Source: Mesorhizobium carmichaelinearum (GTDB taxonomy: Bacteria > Pseudomonadota > Alphaproteobacteria > Rhizobiales > Rhizobiaceae). From it: a DNA stretch of 64,000 bases. Shown here one piece after another: positions 9,460-16,869 of the stretch. The stretch is from the NCBI RefSeq assembly GCF_900199455.1, contig NZ_FZQR01000013.1, forward strand, positions 62,001 to 126,000, in the 5' to 3' direction. Each line of letters begins with the position of its first letter. The stretch's first letter is position 1. The notes under the pieces are model-generated. The model was given only the letters and a program-made list of their open reading frames with translations. It ran no database searches and was not told where the DNA came from. The position numbers and the translations under genes were made by a program.

Positions 9460-10176
9460 ATGCGCCCCTCCAAACGCCAATTCGACGAAATGCGCGCCAT
9501 CTCCTTCGAGCGCGGCGTCTCCAAGCATGCCGAAGGCTCGTGCCTGGTGAAGTTCGGCGACACCCATGTCCTGTGCACCGCCAGCCTCGAGGAAAAGGTG
9601 CCGGGCTGGATGCGCAATTCCGGCAAGGGCTGGGTGACGGCCGAATACGGCATGCTGCCGCGCTCGACCGGCGAGCGCATGCGCCGCGAGGCCTCCGCCG
9701 GCAAGCAGGGCGGCCGCACGCTGGAGATTCAGCGCCTGATCGGCCGTTCTCTGCGCGCCGTGGTCGATTTGCAGGCACTGGGCGAACAGCAGATCACCGT
9801 CGACTGCGACGTCATCCAGGCCGATGGCGGCACCCGTACCGCCTCGATCACCGGCGGCTGGGTGGCGCTGTATGACTGCCTGCGCTGGATGGAAGCGCGG
9901 CAGATGGCCAGTGTCGCCAAGGTGCTGAAGGACCATGTCGCGGCGATTTCCTGCGGCATCCATGACGGCCAGCCGGTCATCGACCTCGATTATCTCGAGG
10001 ATTCCGCGGCCGGCACCGACGCCAATTTCGTCATGACCGGCAAGGGCGGCATCGTCGAGATCCAGGGCACCGCCGAGGGCGAGCCTTTTTCCGAAGGACA
10101 GTTCGCCGAATTGATGGGCCTGGCGAAGAAAGGCATCCAGCGCCTGGTGAGTTTGCAGCAGATGGCGGTGGCTTAG
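9460..10176 (+). CDS. rph: Ribonuclease PH
   Basis: Protein of 238 residues. A phosphorolytic 3'-5' exoribonuclease that trims tRNA 3' ends. The N-terminal MRPSKRQFDEMR, GSCLVKFGDTHVLCTAS (about 26-42), GWVTAEYGMLPRST (about 57-70), the RNase PH GKQGGRTLEIQRLIGRSLR block (about 81-99), DCDVIQADGGTRTASI (about 115-130) and GTDANFVMT are all present, and length is standard. Preceded by GGAAAG. Divergent from hrcA and followed by a long inverted repeat. Confidence 0.96.
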   Translation: MRPSKRQFDEMRAISFERGVSKHAEGSCLVKFGDTHVLCTASLEEKVPGWMRNSGKGWVTAEYGMLPRSTGERMRREASAGKQGGRTLEIQRLIGRSLRAVVDLQALGEQQITVDCDVIQADGGTRTASITGGWVALYDCLRWMEARQMASVAKVLKDHVAAISCGIHDGQPVIDLDYLEDSAAGTDANFVMTGKGGIVEIQGTAEGEPFSEGQFAELMGLAKKGIQRLVSLQQMAVA

Positions 10177-10196
10177 GTTTTTCAATGCTGAGCCAA

Positions 10197-10352
10197 GGCA
10201 CCCCCCTCTGGCCTGCCGGCCATCTCCCCCGCAAGGGGGGAGATCGGCTGTGGTCTCGGATTTCGCCAACCATCAACGTTGAGGCGCTGTCAGCGAAACT
10301 GCCAATCTCCCCCCTTGCGGGGGAGATGCCCGGCAGGGCAGAGGGGGGTGCC
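10197..10352. repeat. Long inverted intergenic repeat (CTCCCCC family), copy 2
   Basis: A near-ideal 156-bp palindromic element. The first 14 bases GGCACCCCCCTCTG are exactly complementary to the last 14, CAGAGGGGGGTGCC. Next come the GCCTGCCGGCCATCTCCCCC arm and its inverted partner, each beside a small CTCCCCCxCAAGGGGGGAG hairpin. The 3' end reaches two bases before the GTG start of the next gene, so the element supplies that gene's ribosome-binding region. Confidence 0.85.
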
Positions 10353-10354
10353 TC

Positions 10355-10765
10355 GTGATCCCTTCGGCCATCCTGGAATCCGCCCTCTACGTCACCGACC
10401 TGCCGGCCGCCGAAGCCTTCTACACCGACATCCTCGGCCTCACCCTCCTCGGCAAGGTCGAAGGCCGCCACCTGTTCTTCCGCTGCGGGCCTGGCGTACT
10501 GCTCATCTTCAATGCCGAAGCGACCAAAATTCCTCCGGCGCCCGACGCACGGCTGAAAGTGCCGCCGCATGGCACGGTCGGCGAAGGCCATCTCTGCTTT
10601 GCGGCGACCGCTGACGAACTCGCCGGCTGGAAAGCCCAACTCGAGGCGAAGAAGATCGCCATCGAAAGCGAATTCGAATGGCCGCAAGGCGGCCGTTCGA
10701 TCTATATACGCGATCCCTCGGGCAATTCGATCGAGTTCGCCGAGCCGAGAATCTGGGGCCTTTGA
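10355..10765 (+). CDS. Glyoxalase/bleomycin-resistance (VOC) family protein
   Basis: Protein of 136 residues with one VOC repeat pair: ESALYVTDLPAAEAFYTDIL at the start, GRHLFFRCGPGVLLIFN (about 33-49), HGTVGEGHLCFAA (about 71-83) and the terminal IYIRDPSGNSIEFAEPRIW. Family members are metal-dependent dioxygenases, isomerases or resistance proteins; no substrate can be assigned. Start GTG 10355 follows the GAGGGGGG end of an inverted repeat. The stop overlaps the rdgB start (TGATG), so it heads the VOC-rdgB-hemW operon. Confidence 0.87.
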   Translation: MIPSAILESALYVTDLPAAEAFYTDILGLTLLGKVEGRHLFFRCGPGVLLIFNAEATKIPPAPDARLKVPPHGTVGEGHLCFAATADELAGWKAQLEAKKIAIESEFEWPQGGRSIYIRDPSGNSIEFAEPRIWGL

Positions 10766-11427
10766 TGCATAGTCTTGATGGCAAGAAGATCGTCGTCGCC
10801 AGCCACAATGCCGGCAAGCTGCGCGAATTCGCCGACCTGATGGGACCGTTCGGCTTCGAAGCGAAGTCGGCCAAGGACTATGGCCTGCCGGAGCCGGACG
10901 AGACCGGCACCACTTTCGAGGAAAACGCCTACATCAAGGCGCTGGCCGCCGCAAAGGCCACCGGCCTGCCGGCGCTGTCGGACGATTCGGGCCTCTGCGT
11001 CGACGCGCTCGACGGCGCGCCCGGCGTGTACACCGCCAACTGGGCCGAAACCCCTGACGGATCGCGCGATTTCGCCATGGCCATGCAGCGCACCGAAGTG
11101 GCGCTGCAGGAAGTGGGTGCGGCTTCGGACGAACAGCGCAAGGGCCGCTTCGTCGCCGTCATTTGCCTCGCCTTTCCCGACGGCGAGGCCGAATATTATC
11201 GCGGCGAGGCCGAAGGCACGCTGGTCTGGCCGCCGCGCGGCGCGCTCGGCTTCGGCTATGATCCGGTGTTTTTGCCCAATGGATTCGACAAAACCTTCGG
11301 CGAGATGAGCGCCGAGGAAAAGCACGGCTGGAAACCCGGCCAGCCGACGGCGCTGTCGCATCGCGCCCGCGCCTTCCAGAAATTCGCCCAGGCACGGTTG
11401 AATACGCCGGGATTGGGCTCGGCATGA
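10765..11427 (+). CDS. rdgB: XTP/dITP diphosphatase (non-canonical purine NTP pyrophosphatase)
   Basis: Protein of 220 residues. Hydrolyses dITP, XTP and ITP to monophosphates to keep deaminated purines out of DNA. Ham1/RdgB motifs: IVVASHNAGKLREF (about 8-21), the TTFEENAYIKA block, the active-site SDDSGLCVDALDGAPGVY (about 72-89), GFGYDPVFLP (about 164-173) and the C-terminal SHRARAFQKF. The ATG overlaps the VOC stop, and its own stop overlaps the hemW start (ATGA), so translation is probably coupled on both sides. Confidence 0.96.
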   Translation: MHSLDGKKIVVASHNAGKLREFADLMGPFGFEAKSAKDYGLPEPDETGTTFEENAYIKALAAAKATGLPALSDDSGLCVDALDGAPGVYTANWAETPDGSRDFAMAMQRTEVALQEVGAASDEQRKGRFVAVICLAFPDGEAEYYRGEAEGTLVWPPRGALGFGYDPVFLPNGFDKTFGEMSAEEKHGWKPGQPTALSHRARAFQKFAQARLNTPGLGSA

Positions 11428-12602
11428 TTGGATCCGGCATGAGCATGCTGCTCGACCGGACGCCCGGCTTCGGCGTCTACATCCATTGGCCGTTCTGCGC
11501 GGCCAAATGCCCCTATTGCGACTTCAACAGCCATGTCCGCCATCAGCCGGTCGACCAGGAGCGCTTTGCCGCCGCCTTCGAGGCGGAATTGGCGACGATG
11601 CGCCAGCGCACCGGGCCGCGCGAGGTCACCAGCGTTTTTCTCGGTGGCGGCACGCCCTCGCTGATGAAGCCGGAAACCGTGGCCAGGGTTCTGGACGCCG
11701 TGGCGAAGAACTGGACGGTGCCGGACGGCATCGAAGTGACGCTGGAGGCCAACCCGTCCTCGGTCGAAGCCGAACGCTTTCGCGGCTATCGGGCGGCGGG
11801 CGTCAACCGTGTCTCGCTGGGCGTGCAGGCGCTGAACGACAAGGATTTGCGTTTCCTCGGCCGCCTGCACAATGTCGAGGAAGCGCTGCATGCCATCGGG
11901 CTCGCACGCGAAATCTTTCCGCGCCTGTCCTTCGACCTGATCTACGCCCGGCCCGGCCAGACGCCGGAGGCCTGGGCATCCGAGCTGGAACAGGCGATCG
12001 GCCACGCCGCCGACCATCTGTCGCTCTACCAACTGACCATCGAGGAAGGCACGCCCTTCCACGCCTTGCATGCCGCGAAGAAATTCATCATTCCCGACAA
12101 CGACCACGCCGCCGACCTTTATGCGTTGACGCAGGAGATCACCACGGCGCATGGCCTGCCGGCCTATGAGATCTCCAACCACGCCAGGCCAGGTGCCGAG
12201 AGCCGGCACAATCTGACTTATTGGCGCTATGGCGAATATGTCGGCGTCGGCCCCGGCGCGCATGGCCGCTTCGTCGAGAATGGCCATCGCACGGTGACCA
12301 TCGCCGAGCGGATGCCGGAAACCTGGGCCAACCTCGTCGAGGCCAAGGGCCATGGCGTCACCGGCGGCGAGATCCTGACGCGCTCGGAAGAGGCCGACGA
12401 GTTCCTGCTGATGGGGCTCAGGCTGGCCGAGGGCATCGACCTCTCGCGTTACGAAGCCTTCTCCGGCCGCGGCCTGTCGAGCGCGCGGCTGTCGTTGCTG
12501 CAGGGCGAGGGGCTGGTGGCGCCGATCGGCAATGCACGGCTGCGCGCTACGCCGGCCGGCATGATCGTGCTCGACGCCGTGGTGGCGGATCTGGCGCGGT
12601 AA
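11424..12602 (+). CDS. hemW: Radical SAM heme chaperone HemW (formerly HemN-like)
   Basis: Protein of 392 residues. The radical SAM cluster motif CxxxCxxC is seen in HWPFCAAKCPYCDFN (about 15-29). SFDLIYARPGQT (about 169-180), SLYQLTIEEGTPF (about 198-210), and the EISNHARPGAESRHNLTYW block (about 246-264) are HemW-like, and the protein lacks the N-terminal extension of true HemN. HemW is thought to deliver heme to respiratory proteins. Start ATG 11424 overlaps rdgB; ATG 11439 is an alternative that removes five residues. Conserved rdgB-hemW pairing supports the call. Confidence 0.92.
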   Translation: MIGSGMSMLLDRTPGFGVYIHWPFCAAKCPYCDFNSHVRHQPVDQERFAAAFEAELATMRQRTGPREVTSVFLGGGTPSLMKPETVARVLDAVAKNWTVPDGIEVTLEANPSSVEAERFRGYRAAGVNRVSLGVQALNDKDLRFLGRLHNVEEALHAIGLAREIFPRLSFDLIYARPGQTPEAWASELEQAIGHAADHLSLYQLTIEEGTPFHALHAAKKFIIPDNDHAADLYALTQEITTAHGLPAYEISNHARPGAESRHNLTYWRYGEYVGVGPGAHGRFVENGHRTVTIAERMPETWANLVEAKGHGVTGGEILTRSEEADEFLLMGLRLAEGIDLSRYEAFSGRGLSSARLSLLQGEGLVAPIGNARLRATPAGMIVLDAVVADLAR

Positions 12603-12606
12603 TCCT

Positions 12607-12931
12607 TTGAAGAACGTCCTCTTTGTCTGCAGCCAGAACCGCTTGCGCAGCCCGACCGCCGAGCAGGTCTTTTCAACGCGCCGGGACATCGAGGTCGCCT
12701 CGGCGGGAACCAATCATGACGCCGACACGCCACTGACGCATGAGCTGGTCGCCTGGGCCGACATCATCTTCGTCATGGAAAAGGTTCACCGCACCAAACT
12801 GCAGAAGAAATTCAAGGCCAGCCTGAACAAGGCCCGGGTCATCTGCCTCGATATTCCTGGACAACTATGAATTCATGGATCTGGAGCTGATTGACCTTCT
12901 GAAGGCGCGCGTTTCACGCTATCTGGGGTGA
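12607..12931 (+). pseudogene. Low-molecular-weight protein-tyrosine-phosphatase family gene, frameshifted near the 3' end
   Basis: The reading frame from TTG 12607 encodes MKNVLFVCSQNRLRSPTAEQVF, a variant of the LMW phosphatase/arsenate-reductase P-loop (C-x5-R-S), then DIIFVMEKVHRTKLQKKF. It ends at a premature TGA at 12868 after ICLDIPGQL. Removing one G from the GG pair at 12859-12860 restores IPDNYEFMDLELIDLLKARVSRYLG up to TGA 12929, which matches the expected family ending. So a single-base insertion, or a sequencing error, truncates the last 20 or so residues to three unrelated ones. It lies 4 bases after hemW. The catalytic loop is intact; the truncated 87-residue form may still be made. 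Confidence 0.8.
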
Positions 12932-12970
12932 CCCAGAGGAAGTTAGAACGGTCTCGGCCAGTCGCGCTTG

Positions 12971-13159
12971 TCAGGCGTCGTGCTTGAAACGGCGCTTGCC
13001 GCGATCCTTCTCGGCATGCGCCTCTCCGTTCCGGGCCGGTTTGGCGTCGGCCTTTTCGCGGCGAACGCTGTGCTGGTCGTTCATCGGATGCGGGGGCACG
13101 CCTTCCCTGGCGGTTTTCGTTTCAAGACGGGTGATGAAGATATCGAAGCGATTGGGCAT
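12971..13159 (-). CDS. Possible small, very charged hypothetical protein
   Basis: 62 residues from ATG 13159 (MPNRFDIFITRLETKTAREG..., ending KDRGKRRFKHDA), rich in Lys, Arg, Glu and Asp and with no membrane segment. It begins 8 bases after the stop of another small gene on the same strand, which suggests coupling, but the ribosome site is weak (GGAG 12 bases away). No known family. The opposite-strand frames here are less convincing. A tentative gene. Confidence 0.4.
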   Translation of the reverse strand: MPNRFDIFITRLETKTAREGVPPHPMNDQHSVRREKADAKPARNGEAHAEKDRGKRRFKHDA

Positions 13160-13166
13160 CGTTCGG

Positions 13167-13352
13167 TCAGTGCTCCGTCGTGCTGTCGGGTTTGTTGTCG
13201 GAAAGCCTGACATTCGTCGGCAGGGCGGTTGTCGCCCGCTCGGTCAGGCTGGTGTCGGTCTTGGCTGGCAGGCGCTTGTCCCTGGGGGCGGCAACGCGCT
13301 TGCGGCCGGCATAGTAGGGCTCGAAAGCGTCCTGTATCTTCAGGCTGTCCAT
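13167..13352 (-). CDS. Small hypothetical protein
   Basis: 61 residues (MDSLKIQDAFEPYYAGRKRV..., ending NKPDSTTEH), hydrophilic. A strong AGGAGG sits five bases before ATG 13352, which is the main reason to accept it. The next small frame follows 8 bases downstream. Unknown function. It lies between the phosphatase pseudogene and the rsmI promoter region and reads away from rsmI. Confidence 0.55.
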   Translation of the reverse strand: MDSLKIQDAFEPYYAGRKRVAAPRDKRLPAKTDTSLTERATTALPTNVRLSDNKPDSTTEH

Positions 13353-13471
13353 CCTGTCCTCCTCCGGAATCAGGGGCTAAATCTGCCAATGCCGGTTTGG
13401 TTCCCCACTGTGGCGAAGGAATGGCGATAACCTTACATCGACGACAGCTTTTGCAAGCCCGCGCCAGCCAT

Positions 13472-13520
13472 GCCAAACAAGGGTTTGGTAGGCCAAACAA
13501 GATTTGGCAGGCCAAACAGG
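13472..13520. repeat. Tandem array of CCAAAC/GTTTGG palindromes upstream of rsmI
   Basis: Two and a half head-to-tail units with 19-20 base spacing: GCCAAACAAGGGTTTGGTAG, GCCAAACAAGATTTGGCAG, then GCCAAACAGGG. Each full unit is itself an inverted repeat (CCAAAC...GTTTGG or ATTTGG). It lies 20-70 bases before the rsmI start in an otherwise unremarkable spacer, where a regulator-binding site would be expected. No known regulator matched by eye. Confidence 0.6.
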
Positions 13521-13540
13521 GCTGAACGGAGACTTGATCA

Positions 13541-14452
13541 GTGACCGATGAGACGGGCAGACGCAGCTATGTGGTCGGGCAGACCGAAATCCCGGCCCGC
13601 CCGCTCGAGCCGGCCCTCTATCTGGTGGCGACCCCGATCGGCAATCTCGCCGACATCACGCTGCGCGCGCTGGAGACTTTGGCCGCCGCCGACATCGTCG
13701 CCTGCGAGGACACCAGGGTGTCGCGCGTGCTGCTCGACCGCTATGGCATTCGCCGCCGCACCACGGCCTATCACGAGCACAATGCCGGCGAGGCCGGGCC
13801 GAAGCTGATCGCAGCGCTTCAAGGCGGCCAGAGCGTGGCGCTGATTTCCGATGCCGGCACGCCGCTGGTCTCCGATCCCGGCTATCGCCTGGTCGGCGAG
13901 GCGATCGACCACGGCATTCGCGTCGTGCCGATTCCCGGCCCGTCGGCGCCACTGGCCGCGCTGACGGCATCCGGCCTGCCGTCGGACGCCTTTCTGTTCG
14001 CCGGCTTTTTGCCGGTCAAATCAGGCCAGCGGCTGACGCGGCTGGAAGCCCTGAAAGCCGTGCCGGCAACGCTGATCTTCTTTGAATCGCCGCGCCGCCT
14101 GGCAGAATCCCTCGGCGCCATGGTCGAGGCGCTCGGTGGCGAGCGCAAGGCCGCCATCGGCCGCGAATTGACCAAGACCTTCGAGGAAATGCGCATCGGC
14201 ACGCTGCGGGCGCTGGCGGATCACTATGCGGCGGCCGACACGCCGAAAGGCGAGATCGTCGTCTGCGTCGGTCCGGCCGAGGCCAAGGCGGATGAGCCGG
14301 CCGATATTGACCGCCTGCTGTTGTCGCTCTCCGCCGAAATGCCGGCCTCCAAGGCGGCGGCGGAAGCCGCCAAGATGACCGGAGGCCAGAAACAGGCCCT
14401 CTACCGGCGGTTGCTGGAGCTCAAGGATGCTTCCGGAGAGGGTAGTGGCTGA
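13541..14452 (+). CDS. rsmI: 16S rRNA (cytidine(1402)-2'-O)-methyltransferase
   Basis: Protein of 303 residues of the tetrapyrrole-methylase fold. RsmI methylates the ribose of C1402 in the 30S decoding centre. Motifs: LYLVATPIGNLADITLRA (about 27-44), ACEDTRVSRVLL (about 56-67), HNAGEAGPKLIAAL, LISDAGTPLVSDPGYRLV (about 104-121), PIPGPSAP (about 133-140) and FESPRRL (about 180). GTG 13541 follows CGGAGA at a good distance. It overlaps yraN by 26 bases, a frequently conserved pair. Confidence 0.95.
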   Translation: MTDETGRRSYVVGQTEIPARPLEPALYLVATPIGNLADITLRALETLAAADIVACEDTRVSRVLLDRYGIRRRTTAYHEHNAGEAGPKLIAALQGGQSVALISDAGTPLVSDPGYRLVGEAIDHGIRVVPIPGPSAPLAALTASGLPSDAFLFAGFLPVKSGQRLTRLEALKAVPATLIFFESPRRLAESLGAMVEALGGERKAAIGRELTKTFEEMRIGTLRALADHYAAADTPKGEIVVCVGPAEAKADEPADIDRLLLSLSAEMPASKAAAEAAKMTGGQKQALYRRLLELKDASGEGSG

Positions 14453-14822
14453 GCGCCCGAGCGCCAACCGCCAAAAGGCCTATCGGCGCGGCCATCGCGG
14501 CGAATGGCTGGCCGCCGCCGCGCTGATGCTGAAGGGCTACCGCATCCTGGCGCGCCGCCATCGCACCCGCTTCGGCGAAATCGACCTGATCGCGCGGCGC
14601 GGCGACCTGGTGCTGTTCGTCGAGGTCAAGGCGCGTCGCACCTTAATGGAAGCCATGGAGGCGATCGGCCACGAATCGGAACGCCGCATCGAGGCGGCCG
14701 CCGACATCTGGCTCTCGCGGCAGCCCGACTATGGGAAACTGTCGATGCGTTTCGACATGGTCGCGGTTCTGCCGTGGCGCTGGCCGGTGCATGTCGAGAA
14801 TGCGTTTTATGGACGGAATTAG
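14427..14822 (+). CDS. yraN: YraN family (UPF0102) protein
   Basis: Protein of 131 residues. The family has a Holliday-junction-resolvase/PD-(D/E)xK-like fold: RRGHRGEWLAAAALMLKGYRI (quoted region about 21-40), TRFGEIDLIARRGDLVLFVEVKAR (about 47-70, giving E-x-D and E-V-K active-site-like residues). Function is not established. Start 14427 overlaps rsmI; GTG 14445 is an alternative. In many rhizobia gshB follows yraN directly; here gshB is 47 kb away. Confidence 0.92.
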   Translation: MLPERVVAERPSANRQKAYRRGHRGEWLAAAALMLKGYRILARRHRTRFGEIDLIARRGDLVLFVEVKARRTLMEAMEAIGHESERRIEAAADIWLSRQPDYGKLSMRFDMVAVLPWRWPVHVENAFYGRN

Positions 14823-14839
14823 GGGGAGCGACGGCGCGG

Positions 14840-15163
14840 CTAGTGGGCAACGTCCCAGCGCGCCTTCCATTGTTTGACAGTAGCCACTGCGGTCGCCAGC
14901 ATCTCGTTCAATTCCGAAACTGGCCCCTGCCACGTCCGATCCATTTCCATCTCGGAATCGTCGTAGGTGTCGATTGCTCTTGCGGACACAGCAATCTCAT
15001 TGGAATCAGGGAGGCCGATAGAAATTTGAAAGCACTCGAACTGTCGAGAGCCGCCAATATGAAAAAATCTCGCGGGCTTGCCTGCCCACTCGGTAAAGAG
15101 GGTTGAATCCGTCGCCCTAACCCAAGCGTCGATGACGACATCCACATCGGCATACGTGGTCAT
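14840..15163 (-). CDS. Hypothetical protein, orphan, lower-GC codon use
   Basis: 107 residues (MTTYADVDVVIDAWVRATDS..., ending KQWKARWDVAH), acidic, soluble. Composition is visibly less GC-rich than the flanking rsmI-yraN and uppP genes, which hints at a transferred gene. Its size, acidity and solitary position are like some immunity proteins, but I recognise no family. It converges on yraN with 17 bases between the stops. The start is not marked by a strong ribosome site. Confidence 0.65.
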   Translation of the reverse strand: MTTYADVDVVIDAWVRATDSTLFTEWAGKPARFFHIGGSRQFECFQISIGLPDSNEIAVSARAIDTYDDSEMEMDRTWQGPVSELNEMLATAVATVKQWKARWDVAH

Positions 15164-15209
15164 GTGCTGGAGTATGCAGTTTCGGTGAGCCTCCGCAACT
15201 GGCGGGGGG

Positions 15210-16016
15210 TCACCCCCAAATCATCAACGCCACCAGCCCGACACCTCCCACCACCAGCCGCCACCAGCCGAACAGCGAGTAGCCGTTGCGCGAGACGTAA
15301 TCGAGGAGGTAGCGCACCACGACCAAGGCGGTGACGAAAGCGGCGACGAAGCCGATGGCGATGATCGGCAGGTCGGCTGAGGTCAGCACGTTGCGGTTCT
15401 TGAACAGGTCGAAGGCGAAGGCGCCGACCATGGTCGGGATGGCGAGGAAGAAGGAAAATTCCGCCGCCGCCCGCTTATCGACGCCCAGAAGCAGCGCACC
15501 AACGATGGTCGAACCCGAGCGCGAGGTGCCGGGAATCAGCGACAGGCACTGGAACAGGCCGATCTGCAGGTAAAGCCTTGTCGGGAAGCGTTCGACGTCG
15601 CGATAGACCGGCTTCAGGTTCATGCGGTCGACCGCCAGCAGCACGACGCCGCCGATGATCAGCATGATGCAGATCAGCCTTGGCGATTCAAACAGCACCG
15701 TCTTGATGAAATCATGCGCCAGCGCGCCGATGATCGCCGCCGGCAGGAAGGCGATCAGGATGCCGATGACGAAATGCCGCGTCAGCCGGTCATGCGGCAG
15801 GTCGAGCAGCATCTGCCACAGGCGGCGGAAATAAACGCTCAGGATCGCCAGGATAGCGCCGAGCTGGATCAGGATCTCGAAGGCCTTGCCGGTGGAATTG
15901 AAGCCGAGGAAATGGCCGGCGAGCAGGATATGGCCGGTCGAGGACACCGGTATGAACTCGGTCAGGCCCTCCAGCAGGCCGAGCAGCAGGGCTTCGACGA
16001 TGGTCTGGCTTTCCAT
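15210..16016 (-). CDS. uppP: Undecaprenyl-diphosphatase
   Basis: Protein of 268 residues and about eight membrane segments. Dephosphorylates undecaprenyl pyrophosphate so that the lipid carrier can be reused for peptidoglycan; overproduction gives bacitracin resistance. Signature motifs: LLLGLLEGLTEFIPVSSTGH (about 10-29) and SLIPGTSRSGSTIVGALLLG (about 160-179). Length is standard. Likely monocistronic. Confidence 0.95.
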   Translation of the reverse strand: MESQTIVEALLLGLLEGLTEFIPVSSTGHILLAGHFLGFNSTGKAFEILIQLGAILAILSVYFRRLWQMLLDLPHDRLTRHFVIGILIAFLPAAIIGALAHDFIKTVLFESPRLICIMLIIGGVVLLAVDRMNLKPVYRDVERFPTRLYLQIGLFQCLSLIPGTSRSGSTIVGALLLGVDKRAAAEFSFFLAIPTMVGAFAFDLFKNRNVLTSADLPIIAIGFVAAFVTALVVVRYLLDYVSRNGYSLFGWWRLVVGGVGLVALMIWG

Positions 16017-16176
16017 GGCTACCTCGGCTTTTGCGCGACGGCTAACAGAACGGCTTGCTTGTCATGGCGTTGAACTGCCCCTATAGGTCGCAACACCCTG
16101 ACGGCCCGCTAACCGGGCGGCCAAGACTTACCGGCGCGCCCGGCGATTCGCCAGTGCGCTTTATCATCGCGGAACC

Positions 16177-16869
16177 ATGCTGACGCTTTTCCACCATCCC
16201 ATGTTCGCAACCTGCCGCTTCGTCCGCCTCGCTTTCGGCGAGTATGGCGAGGAGCTGGCGCTGATCGAGGAAAAGCCGTGGACGCGGCGCAAGGAGTTTT
16301 TGGCGCTGAACCCGGCCGGCACGCTGCCGATCCTGCTCGCCGAAGGCGACGTCCCGATCGTCGGCGCAACGGTGATCTCGGAATATCTCGACGAGACACG
16401 CGGGGTGCTCAAGCGTGACAAGCGGCTGTTCGCCGAAGATCCGATGCAGCGGGCCGAAATCCGCCGGCTGATCGACTGGTATCTCAACAAGGCCGAAAGC
16501 GAAGTCACCCGCCATCTGGTGCGCGAACGCGTGCTGAAGCCGATCATGCCGGAAACGGCGGGCGGCGGCTCGCCTGATTCGGGCGCCATCCGCGCCGCGC
16601 GCGCCAACATCCGCCAGCATATGAAATACACCAACTGGCTGGCCGGCACCCGCCATTGGCTGGCCGGCGGCAGGGTCACCTATGCCGACCTCGCGGCCGC
16701 CGCGACGCTGTCGGTGCTCGATTATCTCGGCGAGATCGACTGGCGCGAACACACTGCTGCGCGCGAATGGTACACGCGGGTGAAGTCGCGCCCCTCCTTC
16801 CGGCCGCTCCTGACCGACCGCGTGCGCGGCCTGTCGCCGGTGTCGCATTATGCGGACCTCGACTTCTGA
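16177..16869 (+). CDS. Glutathione S-transferase family protein (upstream of queG)
   Basis: Protein of 230 residues. Thioredoxin-like N-domain (MLTLFHHPMFATCRFVRLAFGE, quoted as positions 1-22; NPAGTLPILLAEGDVPIVGATVISEYL within about 47-75) and helical C-domain with RVTYADLAAAATLSVLDYLGE (near 167-187). The final 20 bases overlap queG, so expression is coupled. Substrate unknown. The closely overlapping GST-queG-SDR order suggests a single operon but the functional link is unclear. Confidence 0.86.
   Translation: MLTLFHHPMFATCRFVRLAFGEYGEELALIEEKPWTRRKEFLALNPAGTLPILLAEGDVPIVGATVISEYLDETRGVLKRDKRLFAEDPMQRAEIRRLIDWYLNKAESEVTRHLVRERVLKPIMPETAGGGSPDSGAIRAARANIRQHMKYTNWLAGTRHWLAGGRVTYADLAAAATLSVLDYLGEIDWREHTAAREWYTRVKSRPSFRPLLTDRVRGLSPVSHYADLDF

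Noticed and set aside
8437..10269. 610-codon minus frame across rph and hrcA
   Set aside because: Antisense to rph and overlapping hrcA out of frame; both of those have full family motifs.
12968..13430. Plus-strand frames between the phosphatase pseudogene and rsmI
   Set aside because: They lack ribosome sites and overlap minus-strand small frames, at least one of which has a strong AGGAGG site.
13472..13520. CRISPR array
   Set aside because: The repeats are directly adjacent 19-20 base palindromes without unique spacers, and no cas gene is in the window.
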